Counted from the first letter of the stretch, positions 54,127 to 63,073 are shown. The stretch is 64,000 nucleotides of DNA from Hyphococcus sp. (GCA_021776245.1 JAJFGF010000022.1:1-64000), one strand, 5' to 3'. Notes: generated by a model not told the origin, from the letters alone. Numbers and translations are program-made.

Positions 54127-55593
54127 ATGCTTCGTAATTCGCTTGCAAGTCTCGCCATGCTCTGCACCGCATTGTCTGCGGCTTGCGCGCAGCCGGCGCC
54201 GGCCGAAGAAACGCCTGCAACAGACGCGTCTGAAACAGAAATGCAAGGCGCGGCAATCGCCGCGTCGCCGCGCGTGACTCCGCAAACGATGACAGAGGTG
54301 AAACTATCTTTTGCGCCGGTGGTGGAGCGCGCCGCGCCCGCTGTCGTCAATGTTTATTCGCGCCGTGTCGTGCAGCAACGAAGCCCATTTGCCGGTGACC
54401 CATTCTTTGAGCGTTTTTTTGGCGGCAATTTTGACGCGCCCCGGGAGCGGGTGCAAAACTCACTGGGCTCCGGCGTCATCGTCAGTCCGGATGGCGTGAT
54501 CGTGACTAATAATCACGTCATTAACGGCATGAGTGAAATCAAAGTTGTCTTAAATGACAGGCGAGAATTTAACGCCGAGCTTGTCCTCGCCGATCCGCAA
54601 ACGGATCTTGCCGTGTTGCGCATTGATACGGGTGAGGCGTTGCCCTATCTGACATTTGCGAATTCCGATTCAGCGCAAGTTGGCGATATTGTTCTGGCGA
54701 TCGGAAACCCGTTTGGCGTCGGTCAGACTGTGACTAATGGTATTATTTCGGCGCTGGCGCGCACGGCTGTTTCGGTCACCGATTATCAGTTCTTCATTCA
54801 AACGGACGCGGCTATTAATCCCGGAAATTCCGGCGGCGCGCTGGTTGATTCCGACGGACGTCTTGTGGGCGTCAATACGGCGATTTATTCGCGCTCCGGC
54901 GGGTCCAACGGTATTGGTTTTGCGATCCCGTCGCGGCTGGTGCAACAGGTCATCAAATCCGCAATTGACGGCAGCGCGCTGGTGCGGCCCTGGATCGGCG
55001 CGTCAACCAGCACTGTGACAGCGGACATGGCGGCGGCGCTAAAGCTCGACCGGCCTGCGGGCGCTATCATTGACGACATATGGGCGCAAGGCCCGGCGGA
55101 CCGCGCCGGCATCAAGCCCGGCGATGTCATTCTTGAAGTCGATGGCCAGCCGGTGTTTGACGCCCAGACATTGCAGTATCGCGTCGGCGTCAAAAGCGAC
55201 GCGGATGTTGCCGATGTTGTCTATGTGCGCAACGGCAAAAATCGAACAGCGAAAGTCGTCCTTTCGCTGCCGCCCGAAACGCCGGCGCGCGATCCCCGTG
55301 CGCTTGAAGGACGCCAGCCCTTAAGCGGCGTGACCGTCGACAATCTTTCCCCGCGCTACAGCGAAGAGCTTGGTCTTGACCCGCTGTCAAAGGGCGTTGT
55401 CGTCACTGAAATCCAGCCGCGATCATTCGCGGCGCGCAGAGGATTAAGGCCGGGCCACAAAGTCCTGTCGGTCAATGGCAAAACCGTCAATAACGCGGCG
55501 GAGCTCGAACGGGAACTTGCAAAACCCGCGACCAGCTGGGAGCTGGAAGTCGATACTGGAGGACGGATCGTGCCCTGGCGCGTCGGGCGCTAA
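54127..55593 (+). CDS. HtrA/DegP-type serine protease with two PDZ domains
   Basis: This 488-residue periplasmic protease has a signal peptide (about 1-22) that ends L-S-A-A-C-A-Q-P, so it may be a lipoprotein. The trypsin-like domain shows the triad: His in V-T-N-N-H-V-I-N-G, Asp in P-Q-T-D-L-A-V-L-R and Ser in N-P-G-N-S-G-G-A-L. PDZ1 (about 290-380) has P-A-D-R-A-G-I-K-P-G-D-V-I, and PDZ2 (about 410-480) has F-A-A-R-R-G-L-R-P-G-H-K-V. It should degrade or refold damaged envelope proteins. The ATG at 54127 with GGAGG upstream is chosen over a longer frame that runs through the repeats. Confidence 0.92.
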   Translation: MLRNSLASLAMLCTALSAACAQPAPAEETPATDASETEMQGAAIAASPRVTPQTMTEVKLSFAPVVERAAPAVVNVYSRRVVQQRSPFAGDPFFERFFGGNFDAPRERVQNSLGSGVIVSPDGVIVTNNHVINGMSEIKVVLNDRREFNAELVLADPQTDLAVLRIDTGEALPYLTFANSDSAQVGDIVLAIGNPFGVGQTVTNGIISALARTAVSVTDYQFFIQTDAAINPGNSGGALVDSDGRLVGVNTAIYSRSGGSNGIGFAIPSRLVQQVIKSAIDGSALVRPWIGASTSTVTADMAAALKLDRPAGAIIDDIWAQGPADRAGIKPGDVILEVDGQPVFDAQTLQYRVGVKSDADVADVVYVRNGKNRTAKVVLSLPPETPARDPRALEGRQPLSGVTVDNLSPRYSEELGLDPLSKGVVVTEIQPRSFAARRGLRPGHKVLSVNGKTVNNAAELERELAKPATSWELEVDTGGRIVPWRVGR

Positions 55594-55685
55594 CCCAACC
55601 CGCGCAGGCCGGGCTTTGACACCAGCCGCGCAGCTGCCGTCTCGCAGCTGACCTTCGCGCTGTAAGCTGATAGGTTCTCGCCGCA

Positions 55686-57005
55686 ATGACTGATTTGTTT
55701 ACAAGCGCTGGCCTTGACGCCGCCGCGCCTCGACCCCTCGCCGATCGATTGCGACCGGCGTCCCTTGATGAAGTTGTCGGCCAGGATCACCTTCTGGGAA
55801 ACGGCGCGCCGCTCAGCCGGATGCTGCAGGCGGGGAGGCTTTCGTCGCTGATTCTTTGGGGCCCGCCGGGGGTCGGTAAGACGACAATTGCGCGGCTCCT
55901 CGCCAATGAAGCAGCGCTCGACTTTGAGCAGATATCGGCGATTTTTTCCGGCGTCGCCGATCTGCGCAAAGTCTTTGAACGGGCCAAGGCGCGAAGGGCG
56001 GCGGGCAAAGGTACGCTTTTGTTTGTCGATGAAATCCATCGTTTCAACAAAGCCCAGCAAGACGGCTTTCTGCCCCATGTAGAACAAGGCGTGATCACGC
56101 TGATCGGCGCCACAACTGAAAATCCGTCATTCGAACTGAACGCTGCATTGTTGTCCCGGGCGCAAGTCTTCACGCTGAAAAGACTTGATGAGGACGCATT
56201 GGAAAAACTCCTTGAACGTGCTGAACGGGAAGAGGGGCGTTCACTGCCGCTGACGCCGGATGCGCGCGCTGCGCTGCGGGTGATGGCTGATGGCGACGGC
56301 CGCTTTGCGCTTAATCTCGCCGAAGAATTATTCGCCGAGCCGGAAGATCGGTCACTGATTGAAGCGAAAGATCTTGGCGAACTCGTGCAGCGGCGTGCGC
56401 CAATCTACGACAAGGGTCAGGAGTCCCATTATAACCTTGCGAGCGCCCTGCAGAAATCAATCCGCGGATCAGACGCCGATGCGGCGCTTTACTGGGCGGC
56501 GCGGATGATCGTCGGCGGCGAAGATCCAAAATTCATATTGCGCCGGCTTGTTGTGATTGCGTCAGAAGATATCGGCAATGCGGACCCGCAGGCGTTGCCG
56601 ATCGCGATTGCGGCAAAAGACGCCTATGAGTTTTTGGGCCAACCGGAAGGCGAAATCGCCATCGGACAGCTGGTCGCTTATTTGGCGACAGCCCCGAAAT
56701 CAAATCGCTCCCATGTGGCGTTCAAAAAAGCCAAGGCTGCGGCTCATGAAACCGGCTCCCTGGCGCCGCCGCCCCACGCCATGAATGCGCCGACAAAACT
56801 CATGAAATCGCTCGGCTATTCCGACGGATATGTTTATGATCATGATACGGATGATGGCTTTGCGGGCCTCGATTATTTTCCTCCGGAAATGGAGCGCAGA
56901 GCGTTTTATCAGCCGTCTCAATTCGGATTTGACAAGGAAATCGCGAAGCGCCTCGAATTTTGGGCGCGCAAGAGGCGTGGAGTGCGGGATCGCAATGACA
57001 AATGA
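55686..57005 (+). CDS. rarA: Replication-associated recombination protein A (RarA/MgsA AAA+ ATPase)
   Basis: This 439-residue AAA+ ATPase has Walker A G-P-P-G-V-G-K-T-T, Walker B F-V-D-E-I-H-R-F-N-K, sensor 1 I-G-A-T-T-E-N-P-S-F-E-L-N and the C-terminal tetramerisation part with S-E-D-I-G-N-A-D-P-Q-A-L. The family acts at stalled replication forks and single-strand gaps. It lies 92 bases after the protease gene. Confidence 0.95.
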   Translation: MTDLFTSAGLDAAAPRPLADRLRPASLDEVVGQDHLLGNGAPLSRMLQAGRLSSLILWGPPGVGKTTIARLLANEAALDFEQISAIFSGVADLRKVFERAKARRAAGKGTLLFVDEIHRFNKAQQDGFLPHVEQGVITLIGATTENPSFELNAALLSRAQVFTLKRLDEDALEKLLERAEREEGRSLPLTPDARAALRVMADGDGRFALNLAEELFAEPEDRSLIEAKDLGELVQRRAPIYDKGQESHYNLASALQKSIRGSDADAALYWAARMIVGGEDPKFILRRLVVIASEDIGNADPQALPIAIAAKDAYEFLGQPEGEIAIGQLVAYLATAPKSNRSHVAFKKAKAAAHETGSLAPPPHAMNAPTKLMKSLGYSDGYVYDHDTDDGFAGLDYFPPEMERRAFYQPSQFGFDKEIAKRLEFWARKRRGVRDRNDK

Positions 57006-57065
57006 TCGGGGCGAACTTGCGAATGACCGCCATGGCAACTGTTTGATGCAGGGCGGTCGGACCGA

Positions 57066-57845
57066 ATGACCCTGGAAACGCTGTTGGCGGCAAAAACGAT
57101 GATTGTCGGCGTTTGGTTCGTCGTCTTCTTCATTGCAGAACGGGTCTCACGGGCGGCGGCGCCGCCAAAATCAACTGCGCGCATGCTGCGTAATGGCGGC
57201 ATGTGGTTGCTTGTTTTGATCGCGTCTCCTCTGATCGTTGTGCCTTTGACGGAGTGGGGCGCTAATCACCTGATCTGGACGCGGCCTGACTCAATGAATT
57301 CCGGCGCCGCAGGGACTGCCGCTCTTCTCGTCACGCTGATACTCCTTGATCTCTGGACTTATTGGCTGCACCGCGCCTATCACCGCATTCCGGCGATGTG
57401 GCGCTTGCATGAAGTCCATCATCGCGACGAGTTTCTGGACACCACAAGCGCCGTGCGCTTTCATTTTGGTGAAGTTGTTTTATCCGCTTCGTTGCGATTG
57501 ATCCCGATTGCGCTGTTAGCGACGCCTTTATCGACCGTCATTATTTTTGAAGCGCTCGTGCTTTGCGCGGCGATATTTCACCACTCAAATCTGCGTATAC
57601 CGCCCGTATTTGAGGGGCTGCTTTCGCGCCTGATCGTGACGCCGTCCATTCACTGGGTGCACCACCATGCTGTCAAGGCGGATACGGATTCAAACTATGC
57701 GACAATCTTCAGCCTGTGGGATCCGCTTTTTCGGTCGAGATCCCTGACAATGCGTGCTCCGGACATGAAAATCGGCGTCGAAGGTGTTGAAGATAAGGGG
57801 TTTTTCCGCTTAATGCTGATGCCGTTCAGAAAGGCTGACATATGA
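57066..57845 (+). CDS. Sterol desaturase / fatty acid hydroxylase family protein
   Basis: This 259-residue membrane protein has about four helices and the di-iron His clusters of the family: H-R-A-Y-H, H-E-V-H-H, and H-W-V-H-H-H near residue 197. Such enzymes hydroxylate or desaturate lipids using O2. The exact substrate is unknown. It lies 60 bases after rarA, and its stop overlaps the crcB start by 4 bases. Confidence 0.88.
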   Translation: MTLETLLAAKTMIVGVWFVVFFIAERVSRAAAPPKSTARMLRNGGMWLLVLIASPLIVVPLTEWGANHLIWTRPDSMNSGAAGTAALLVTLILLDLWTYWLHRAYHRIPAMWRLHEVHHRDEFLDTTSAVRFHFGEVVLSASLRLIPIALLATPLSTVIIFEALVLCAAIFHHSNLRIPPVFEGLLSRLIVTPSIHWVHHHAVKADTDSNYATIFSLWDPLFRSRSLTMRAPDMKIGVEGVEDKGFFRLMLMPFRKADI

Positions 57846-58228
57846 GTGGTGGAGTGATCTGGTTGGCGGTCGCAGCGGGCGGCGCGCTTGGCGCGATGGC
57901 CCGCCACGGCGTTTCGCGCCTGTCGCTTCACATGCTCGGGCCGAATTTTCCGTGGGGCACCTTGGCGGCGAATATCAGCGGCTCATTTGTGATGGGACTG
58001 GTAATCGTCTGGCTATCAACACGCGAGCCGAATTCGCCGGCGCTGCGCGCGTTTTTAACCGTTGGAATGCTCGGCGCCTTTACGACGTTTTCGACATTTT
58101 CGCTTGACGCGATCACGATCTATCGCGATCGAGATATGCTTGTCGCCGGCGCCTATGTTTTCGCATCAGTGTTGCTTTCGATCTTTGGCCTGCTTTCCGG
58201 GATCGGTCTTGGCCGGCAACTGACATGA
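57842..58228 (+). CDS. crcB: Fluoride channel CrcB/Fluc
   Basis: This 128-residue protein has four helices and the family signatures G-G-A-L-G-A-M-A-R, G-T-L-A-A-N-I-S-G-S-F and G-A-F-T-T-F-S-T-F-S, which hold the pore Asn and Phe residues. It exports fluoride as a dual-topology dimer. No fluoride riboswitch can be placed, since the gene overlaps its neighbours on both sides. Confidence 0.95.
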   Translation: MSGGVIWLAVAAGGALGAMARHGVSRLSLHMLGPNFPWGTLAANISGSFVMGLVIVWLSTREPNSPALRAFLTVGMLGAFTTFSTFSLDAITIYRDRDMLVAGAYVFASVLLSIFGLLSGIGLGRQLT

Positions 58229-59211
58229 GCGGCGTACAGATGAAATCAGTCGCGCCCGATGAAGCGGGCATGCGTCTTGACCGCTGGTTCAAAACGCATT
58301 TCCCCGCAGTGCGCCATGGGGAGCTTGAAAAATTCCTGCGCAAGGGGCAAGTGCGCGTCAGCGGCGGCCGTGTCAAAGCAAACCGCCGCCTTGAAGCCGG
58401 TGAAGAAATCCGCATTCCGCCTTTGCAGGAAAACGCAAACGTGCAAAAGCCCGTACAGCATTTCAATGCCGATGATGCTGCGGCGCTCAAAAAACTGATC
58501 CTGTTTGAAGATGACGCCATCATGGCCCTCAACAAGCCTTTTGGCATGGCCGTCCAGGGCGGCGCTAAAACCGTGCGCCATATCGATGGTATGCTCGCGT
58601 CGCTTGAAAAGGACGGCGTTCGCCCACGGCTTGTGCATCGCCTCGACAAGGATACTGGCGGTCTTTTACTGCTCGCGAAAACAAGAACCGCCGCCCAAAA
58701 GCTCGGGGCCGCCTTTAAGCGCCATGATGTTGAAAAAACCTATTGGGGGCTGACAGCCGGGGCGCCGCGTCCGCGCGAGGGGACGATCTCAATGCCAATC
58801 GCCAAACGCATGGTGCGTCTGGAAGGCGGTGATGTTGAACGCGTTGTTCCCGCCGAAGGCGAAGACGCCAAAAAAGCGATTACCGATTATCAAACCCTTG
58901 ACGATGCAGGCGGGCGCGTTGCGTTTCTTGCACTGCGGCCGGTAACGGGGCGAACCCATCAATTGCGCGTACATGCGGCGGCGATTGGCTGCCCGATTGT
59001 CGGCGACGGTAAATATGGCGGTGCGGCGGCGCATCTTGAAGGCGTTTCGGATAAAATGCACTTGTTCTGCCGCTCCATGACATTTCCGCACCCAAAAACC
59101 GGACGCAAAACAACGCTGACGGCGCCGCTTGCGGGGCATATGCGGGAAACATGGAAATTCTTTTCTTTTGACAGGGATGCGGTTTCCGAGTGGCCGGATG
59201 ATTTGCGGTGA
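58225..59211 (+). CDS. RluA/RluC-family 23S rRNA pseudouridine synthase
   Basis: This 328-residue enzyme has an N-terminal S4 RNA-binding domain (about 15-65) and a catalytic domain with H-R-L-D-K-D-T-G-G-L, whose Asp is the active residue, and the G-R-T-H-Q-L-R-V-H segment. Length and S4 domain fit RluC (23S 955/2504/2580), but RluD is not excluded. It overlaps crcB and the ATP12 gene by 4 bases each. Confidence 0.9.
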   Translation: MSGVQMKSVAPDEAGMRLDRWFKTHFPAVRHGELEKFLRKGQVRVSGGRVKANRRLEAGEEIRIPPLQENANVQKPVQHFNADDAAALKKLILFEDDAIMALNKPFGMAVQGGAKTVRHIDGMLASLEKDGVRPRLVHRLDKDTGGLLLLAKTRTAAQKLGAAFKRHDVEKTYWGLTAGAPRPREGTISMPIAKRMVRLEGGDVERVVPAEGEDAKKAITDYQTLDDAGGRVAFLALRPVTGRTHQLRVHAAAIGCPIVGDGKYGGAAAHLEGVSDKMHLFCRSMTFPHPKTGRKTTLTAPLAGHMRETWKFFSFDRDAVSEWPDDLR

Positions 59212-59918
59212 CGACAGAGAAAACGAAACTCAAACGGTTTTATAAAAACGTTGCGGTTGAAAATCGGGACAAAGGTTACGCGATTTTGCTTGACGGCCGC
59301 GTTGCGAAAACCGCCGGGCGCAATATGCTGATGGCGCCAACAGAGTTCCTTGGCGCCGCAATTGCCGCGGAATGGGACGCACAAGGCGAATATATCAAGC
59401 GCCATCATATGCCGCTGACCGCTTTATTGGCGGGTTCGATTGATAGCACTGCTGCTGCGGGTGGTAATCCGATTGAAGAGATTTTGACGTTCTTGAACAC
59501 CGATCTTGTTTGTTACCGCGCCGATGCGCCAATGGCGTTGGTTGAGCGGCAAGGCGCCGCATGGGATCCTTATGTGGAATGGCTGGAGGCGACATGCGGC
59601 GCCCGGCTTGTCACGACAAAGGGCATCGTCGCCGTTGCCCAATCGGGCGCAGCGATCAATGCAGTTCGCAATCATCTAGAAGACCAAACGCCGCCGGTGC
59701 TGCACGGGATCAAAACGGCGACGGAAATTACCGGTTCGGCAGTGCTGGCAATGGCAATGTGGAAAGGCGGCTTTGAACCACAGGCGGTTTTTGATGCATC
59801 GCGTGTTGATGAAAATTTTCAGGAGGGTCGCTGGGGTGTTGACGCCGAAGCGAAGGCGCGGACACAGAGGCTGGCCGCCGATTTTAACGCCGTCGCCCGG
59901 TTTTTGAGCCTGTTGTAA
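59208..59918 (+). CDS. ATP12-family F1-ATPase assembly chaperone
   Basis: This 236-residue protein resembles mitochondrial ATP12, which binds the F1 alpha subunit before assembly. Family features are R-F-Y-K-N-V near residue 9, L-D-G-R-V-A-K-T, A-A-E-W-D-A-Q and Y-R-A near 104. It occurs in alphaproteobacteria and mitochondria, which supports the assignment of the organism. The start is GTG at 59208, overlapping the preceding stop. Confidence 0.9.
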   Translation: MTTEKTKLKRFYKNVAVENRDKGYAILLDGRVAKTAGRNMLMAPTEFLGAAIAAEWDAQGEYIKRHHMPLTALLAGSIDSTAAAGGNPIEEILTFLNTDLVCYRADAPMALVERQGAAWDPYVEWLEATCGARLVTTKGIVAVAQSGAAINAVRNHLEDQTPPVLHGIKTATEITGSAVLAMAMWKGGFEPQAVFDASRVDENFQEGRWGVDAEAKARTQRLAADFNAVARFLSLL

Positions 59919-59921
59919 TCT

Positions 59922-60812
59922 TTACTGGCTGAATTTTTCACCGCGATTGAGCGCCCGGAACCGCATCAATTCATCGCTGCGCAACAGCGTGTCTTTGTTT
60001 GCATCCATGGTGTCAAAGTCGAGCAGATATTCTCGAATATAAACTTCGCGGGAAATCGATTCGGCGGCGCCGGCCATAAATGCAAATTTTTCACGCGCAT
60101 ATTGATCGCTCTGTGATTCTGCAGCCTGCGGATTAATTTCCGAAAGAAAGGCGTCATATTGGCGCTGTCGCGCAATTTCCTTGGTCGGCGCATCGGCGGT
60201 TCTGGCGTCATTTTGCCGCCATGTATCCACGAGATTTACAAATTCATCCTGCGTCATGATTTCATTGCGATCGGCATCGGCGATTGTAAAATCAAGTTTT
60301 GCTTCTTCAAAAGCTTCAATCCGCGTCAGCAGCTCGCCGTCGAACGCGGCCTTTAAGGCTTCGACGGTTGTCGTGCCGGCTTCAGTTTCGCGATAGGGTC
60401 TGTTCCGGTCGAAAGTAACGGTTCGTTTTTCGCTTTCAATGACTTCGCCGTTGATCGTGCGCTTGAGCGTATAGGTTTGTTTGAGTTGTTGCCGGGAATT
60501 GAGCATGTCGGCCATCTCATCAGGATTAACCGGGGCAGGGTCTTCGGTGACCAGCTCGGAGGGCACATAGGTGACTACGCCATCAACGACGATTGCCGTC
60601 AGCGCATCGCCAGGCGCCGCCATTTGTTGATCAATTTCCGTCTGAAGACCCTGCGGCTGGGCGCGCTGCGCCTGGACAAGATCCAGCGGCGCCTCTTCGA
60701 TAATTGCATTGGTCTGCGCATCTTGGGCCAGTCCGGGCGCGAGAAACGCCAAGGCGATGGCGCCGGCCATGGGGAATAGAAAATCGGTCGTTGGCGTCTT
60801 GGTCTTCGTCAT
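59922..60812 (-). CDS. Secreted EF-hand protein of unknown role
   Basis: This 296-residue protein has a signal peptide (about 1-30, A-P-G-L-A-Q-D). Two EF-hand loops are visible: D-A-D-R-N-E-I-M-T-Q-D-E near residue 177 and D-A-N-K-D-T-L-L-R-S-D-E near 275, so it probably binds calcium in the periplasm. No enzyme domain was recognised. It converges with the ATP12 gene, leaving 3 bases between stops. A 162-base gap with no clear feature lies upstream of it. Confidence 0.65.
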   Translation of the reverse strand: MTKTKTPTTDFLFPMAGAIALAFLAPGLAQDAQTNAIIEEAPLDLVQAQRAQPQGLQTEIDQQMAAPGDALTAIVVDGVVTYVPSELVTEDPAPVNPDEMADMLNSRQQLKQTYTLKRTINGEVIESEKRTVTFDRNRPYRETEAGTTTVEALKAAFDGELLTRIEAFEEAKLDFTIADADRNEIMTQDEFVNLVDTWRQNDARTADAPTKEIARQRQYDAFLSEINPQAAESQSDQYAREKFAFMAGAAESISREVYIREYLLDFDTMDANKDTLLRSDELMRFRALNRGEKFSQ

Positions 60813-60974
60813 AGCTTACGTGTACCGCTCGTTGTTACCATAGCCCCCTATAGCCTATAAAAGCGGCAAAAAGTTGCCAAATACGCCGGTGAAACCTTCG
60901 ATTTCCAGGCAAATAGATTAAATTGCTTTAACGCGTTCGAGGGGTTCGCGGCTTAAAGCCGGGAAAAAAACGCT

Positions 60975-61703
60975 TCAAAATGACGGCGCGTCAGCGTCGA
61001 TGCTCGGTCCGAAGATCTGACCAAATGCCGATCTTAACGCACTGTCCGCATCCGCCATTGTCACGGGATAACCAAGGTCAACCAGGCTCGTGACGCCGAG
61101 ACCCGTCTCGTCAATGCCGCATGGGGTGATGCCGGTAAAATGCGTCAGATCCGGTTCAACATTGAGCGATATGCCGTGAAAGCTGACCCAGCGGCGGATG
61201 CGTACGCCGATCGCGGCGATTTTGTCTTCGCGGCATGGTCCGCCCGGCTCGCTGCGATCGACCCAGACCCCGACCCGGCCGTCGCGGCGTTCGCCCTTGA
61301 TACTAAAGGCATCAAGCGTTGCGATGGTCCATTCTTCGAGCGCCCGTACAAAAGTGCGTATGTCTTTCCCGCGTTGTTCCAGATCGAGCATCACATAGGC
61401 GACCCGCTGGCCGGGTCCGTGATAGGTGTATTGACCGCCGCGCGAGCTTTTGAACACCGGAAAGCGGTCAGCCATCAAGAGATCTTTGGCGCGCGCGCTG
61501 GAGCCGGCCGTATAAAGCGGCGGATGTTCCAGAAGCCAGACCAGCTCTTGCGCCTCGCCAGCGCGGATTGCGGCGACCCGGCGTTCCATAAACGCGACGG
61601 CTTCCTCGTAATCCACATAACGGGACGAAACCGCCCATTCAGTCGGCTTTTGCGACCGAATCCTGGTGACGGCGTTTTCTGACTTTAACGGCGCGCTTAC
61701 CAA
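60975..61703 (-). CDS. lipB: Octanoyltransferase LipB
   Basis: This 242-residue enzyme moves octanoyl from acyl carrier protein to lipoate-dependent enzymes. It has [12 protein letters not shown] near residue 87, the catalytic Lys in K-I-A-A-I-G-V-R and the catalytic Cys in I-T-P-C-G-I. The start appears to be TTG at 61703, since no ATG precedes the conserved core in frame. It is divergent from the fliN-like gene, 49 bases away. Confidence 0.93.
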   Translation of the reverse strand: MVSAPLKSENAVTRIRSQKPTEWAVSSRYVDYEEAVAFMERRVAAIRAGEAQELVWLLEHPPLYTAGSSARAKDLLMADRFPVFKSSRGGQYTYHGPGQRVAYVMLDLEQRGKDIRTFVRALEEWTIATLDAFSIKGERRDGRVGVWVDRSEPGGPCREDKIAAIGVRIRRWVSFHGISLNVEPDLTHFTGITPCGIDETGLGVTSLVDLGYPVTMADADSALRSAFGQIFGPSIDADAPSF

Positions 61704-61752
61704 TGGGCGGCACTCTCTTTAATTGCTTACTCTTGAGGGGTTGTGGCCTGTT

Positions 61753-61984
61753 ATGGCGCCTGTGGACAAGATCGAAGTTGAATTGACCATGCTGATCGGG
61801 CAGGCGGCGCTGCCCCTGTGCCAGCTTCTGCGCAAGGGCCGGGGCGCAGTCATGCCCCTCGGACGCGGAGACGGAACCGCTGGAAATCCTCGTCAATGGC
61901 CGCAAAATCGCTCAAGGCCGCGTCGTATTGCGCGGCGAAGACATCGGCGTCGGGCTGATCGGCAAGGCAAAAGCTCTCGCCTGA
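61753..61984 (+). pseudogene. FliN-like motor-switch (SpoA) gene with a frameshift
   Basis: From the ATG at 61753 the frame gives M-A-P-V-D-K-I-E-V-E-L-T then Q-L-L-R-K-G-R-G-A-V-M-P, the first half of a FliN/SpoA domain. The second half (E-P-L-E-I-L-V-N-G-R-K-I-A, then V-V-L-R-G-E-D-I-G-V) is in the frame one base further on and ends at TGA 61982-61984. The join is at the CCCC run 61855-61858. With one C fewer, the reading would be continuous for about 76 residues. Either the gene is broken, or it is a sequencing error. Such stand-alone short FliN proteins exist. Confidence 0.7.
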
Positions 61985-62060
61985 GGGTCCCTAATTCCTC
62001 TGATTTTCGGGCTTCACAGGATAGCAGCCATTTGCTATTCCCGCCGCTCGCCGACTGGAT

Positions 62061-62145
62061 GCGGTCGTGGCGGAATTGGTAGACGCGCAGCGTTGAGGTC
62101 GCTGTGGGGCAACCCGTGGAAGTTCGAGTCTTCTCGACCGCACCA
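62061..62145 (+). tRNA. tRNA-Leu (anticodon GAG)
   Basis: The acceptor stem GCGGTCG (62061-62067) pairs with CGACCGC (62135-62141), followed by A and an encoded CCA. The anticodon arm CAGCG-TTGAGGT-CGCTG places GAG at 62095-62097, reading CUC/CUU. A variable arm (GGGGCAACCC-like) and the T-loop GTTCGAGTC fit a type II leucine tRNA. Confidence 0.95.
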
Positions 62146-62237
62146 ACTTTTCCATCCCAATAAGAGCGTTAATTGTGGCGACCGCCACGCTGCGTGTTCA
62201 GGGTTAACGGGGCACAAAGAATGCACCGGCGACCCCT

Positions 62238-62576
62238 ATGGGATGCGGGCGCCGCTTTTTTGAGCCAATTTCGGCTGTTTTGTTTGTCGCATCAGCTGCG
62301 GGGATCGGCGCGGGGCTGGCGCGGGCCAAGACGATCATCGTTCGCCCGGGCCCTTGTGCGGCTCAGACCACCTATTTTCTCGCTGGCAATAGCGGCGCGC
62401 TGATCCGCACCGATGGTGATGCGGTCGGCTCATTTGAAAATCATGTGATCGTTTTTCGACGCAATCAGACGCGCGGCTGGGCGAGCCGGCACGTGTTGAA
62501 ACGCTTTGATCTGAAACTGAACGAAAAGGGCGCCCGGATTTTAAATTCCGGCGCCTTTTGCATAGGGGCGAATTAA
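62238..62576 (+). CDS. Small exported protein of unknown function
   Basis: This 112-codon frame with third-position G/C use like its neighbours has a possible signal segment (about residues 10-30, ending G-L-A-R-A). The rest (F-L-A-G-N-S-G-A-L-I-R-T-D-G-D-A) has no motif I recognise. Its last codons overlap a terminator-like hairpin, which lowers confidence. It lies 92 bases after tRNA-Leu. Confidence 0.4.
   Translation: MGCGRRFFEPISAVLFVASAAGIGAGLARAKTIIVRPGPCAAQTTYFLAGNSGALIRTDGDAVGSFENHVIVFRRNQTRGWASRHVLKRFDLKLNEKGARILNSGAFCIGAN
62524..62559 (+). terminator. Terminator-like hairpin
   Basis: AAAAGGGCGCCCGGA (62524-62538) and TTCCGGCGCCTTTT (62546-62559) form a stem with two bulged bases, flanked by A and T runs. 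It could end the tRNA-Leu transcript or the small gene whose 3' end it overlaps. Symmetry suggests it could work in both directions. Confidence 0.5.
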
Positions 62577-62578
62577 TC

Positions 62579-62875
62579 ATGCGTATTTTTCTGATCGCGC
62601 TTGCGATTGTTTATTGGGCGGGCGCAAGTCTCGCGACGTCAATCGTATTAAAGCCTGCCAAATGTCCGGTTGCGGCAGATCTGGCGGCGCTCGCCGACGG
62701 CGATGCCGTTGCGCTGGACCTCAATCATTGGCGTAAGGCAGGTGATGACGTTAGGCCGCTTGTCGATGTCGCAATTGCCGAGACGCCGCAGACCGGGCAA
62801 GTGTTTGCACGGCTTAAGGCTGATCCGAAAACCGGCAGGACGCTGTCTTCGGCCTTTCAGGATTGCGGCGAATAG
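62579..62875 (+). CDS. Small secreted protein of unknown function
   Basis: This 98-residue protein has a clear signal peptide (M-R-I-F-L-I-A-L-A-I-V-Y-W-A-G-A-S-L-A, cleaved near residue 20). The mature part has two Cys residues, C-P-V-A near the start and D-C-G-E at the end, that could form a disulfide. The family is not recognised. The ATG at 62579 is chosen because it places the signal peptide at the start. Confidence 0.5.
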   Translation: MRIFLIALAIVYWAGASLATSIVLKPAKCPVAADLAALADGDAVALDLNHWRKAGDDVRPLVDVAIAETPQTGQVFARLKADPKTGRTLSSAFQDCGE

Positions 62876-62916
62876 GGGTCAGGCGGGCCCGGCAGACATT
62901 TTCCGCAGGCCCTCTC

Positions 62917-62956
62917 AGAGCGGATTATCCGATCTCCGATTTGGATTAACCGCTCT
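62917..62956. repeat. Imperfect palindrome upstream of proS
   Basis: AGAGCGG (62917-62923) pairs with CCGCTCT (62950-62956), and the inner ATTATCC/GGATTAA pair partly. It lies in the 198-base gap between the small secreted protein gene and proS, next to copy 3 of the palindromic element. Confidence 0.5.
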
Positions 62957-63006
62957 AAGTTTATGTCGGTCGCGTTCGGCGCGCTGATCCGCGCCTCACC
63001 CGAACC

Positions 63007-63042
63007 GCGAAACCGGGTTCACTTTCGCTGAAAACGCTCTAG
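63007..63042 (-). repeat. Palindromic intergenic element, copy 3
   Basis: GCGAAA-CCGGGTTCAC-TTTCGC (63007-63028), followed by TGAAAACGCTCT, is the reverse-oriented relative of the elements in the rpoC terminator and after rplQ. It lies about 30 bases before the proS start codon. Confidence 0.6.
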
Positions 63043-63073
63043 AAAGCTCGGCGAAGTTGTCATTCGTGGACCC

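Noticed and set aside
57842-58228. Possible fluoride riboswitch upstream of crcB
   Set aside because: crcB overlaps the preceding gene by 4 bases, so there is no leader to hold one.
60930-60975. Hairpin CGGC-TTAAA-GCCG beside an A7 run near the end of lipB as a terminator
   Set aside because: On the lipB strand the T-run comes before the hairpin rather than after it, and the stem is only 4-5 bp.
62173-62403. Alternative 76-codon frame overlapping the small gene at 62238
   Set aside because: It is Arg-rich, with codon use unlike neighbours, and the other frame fits better.
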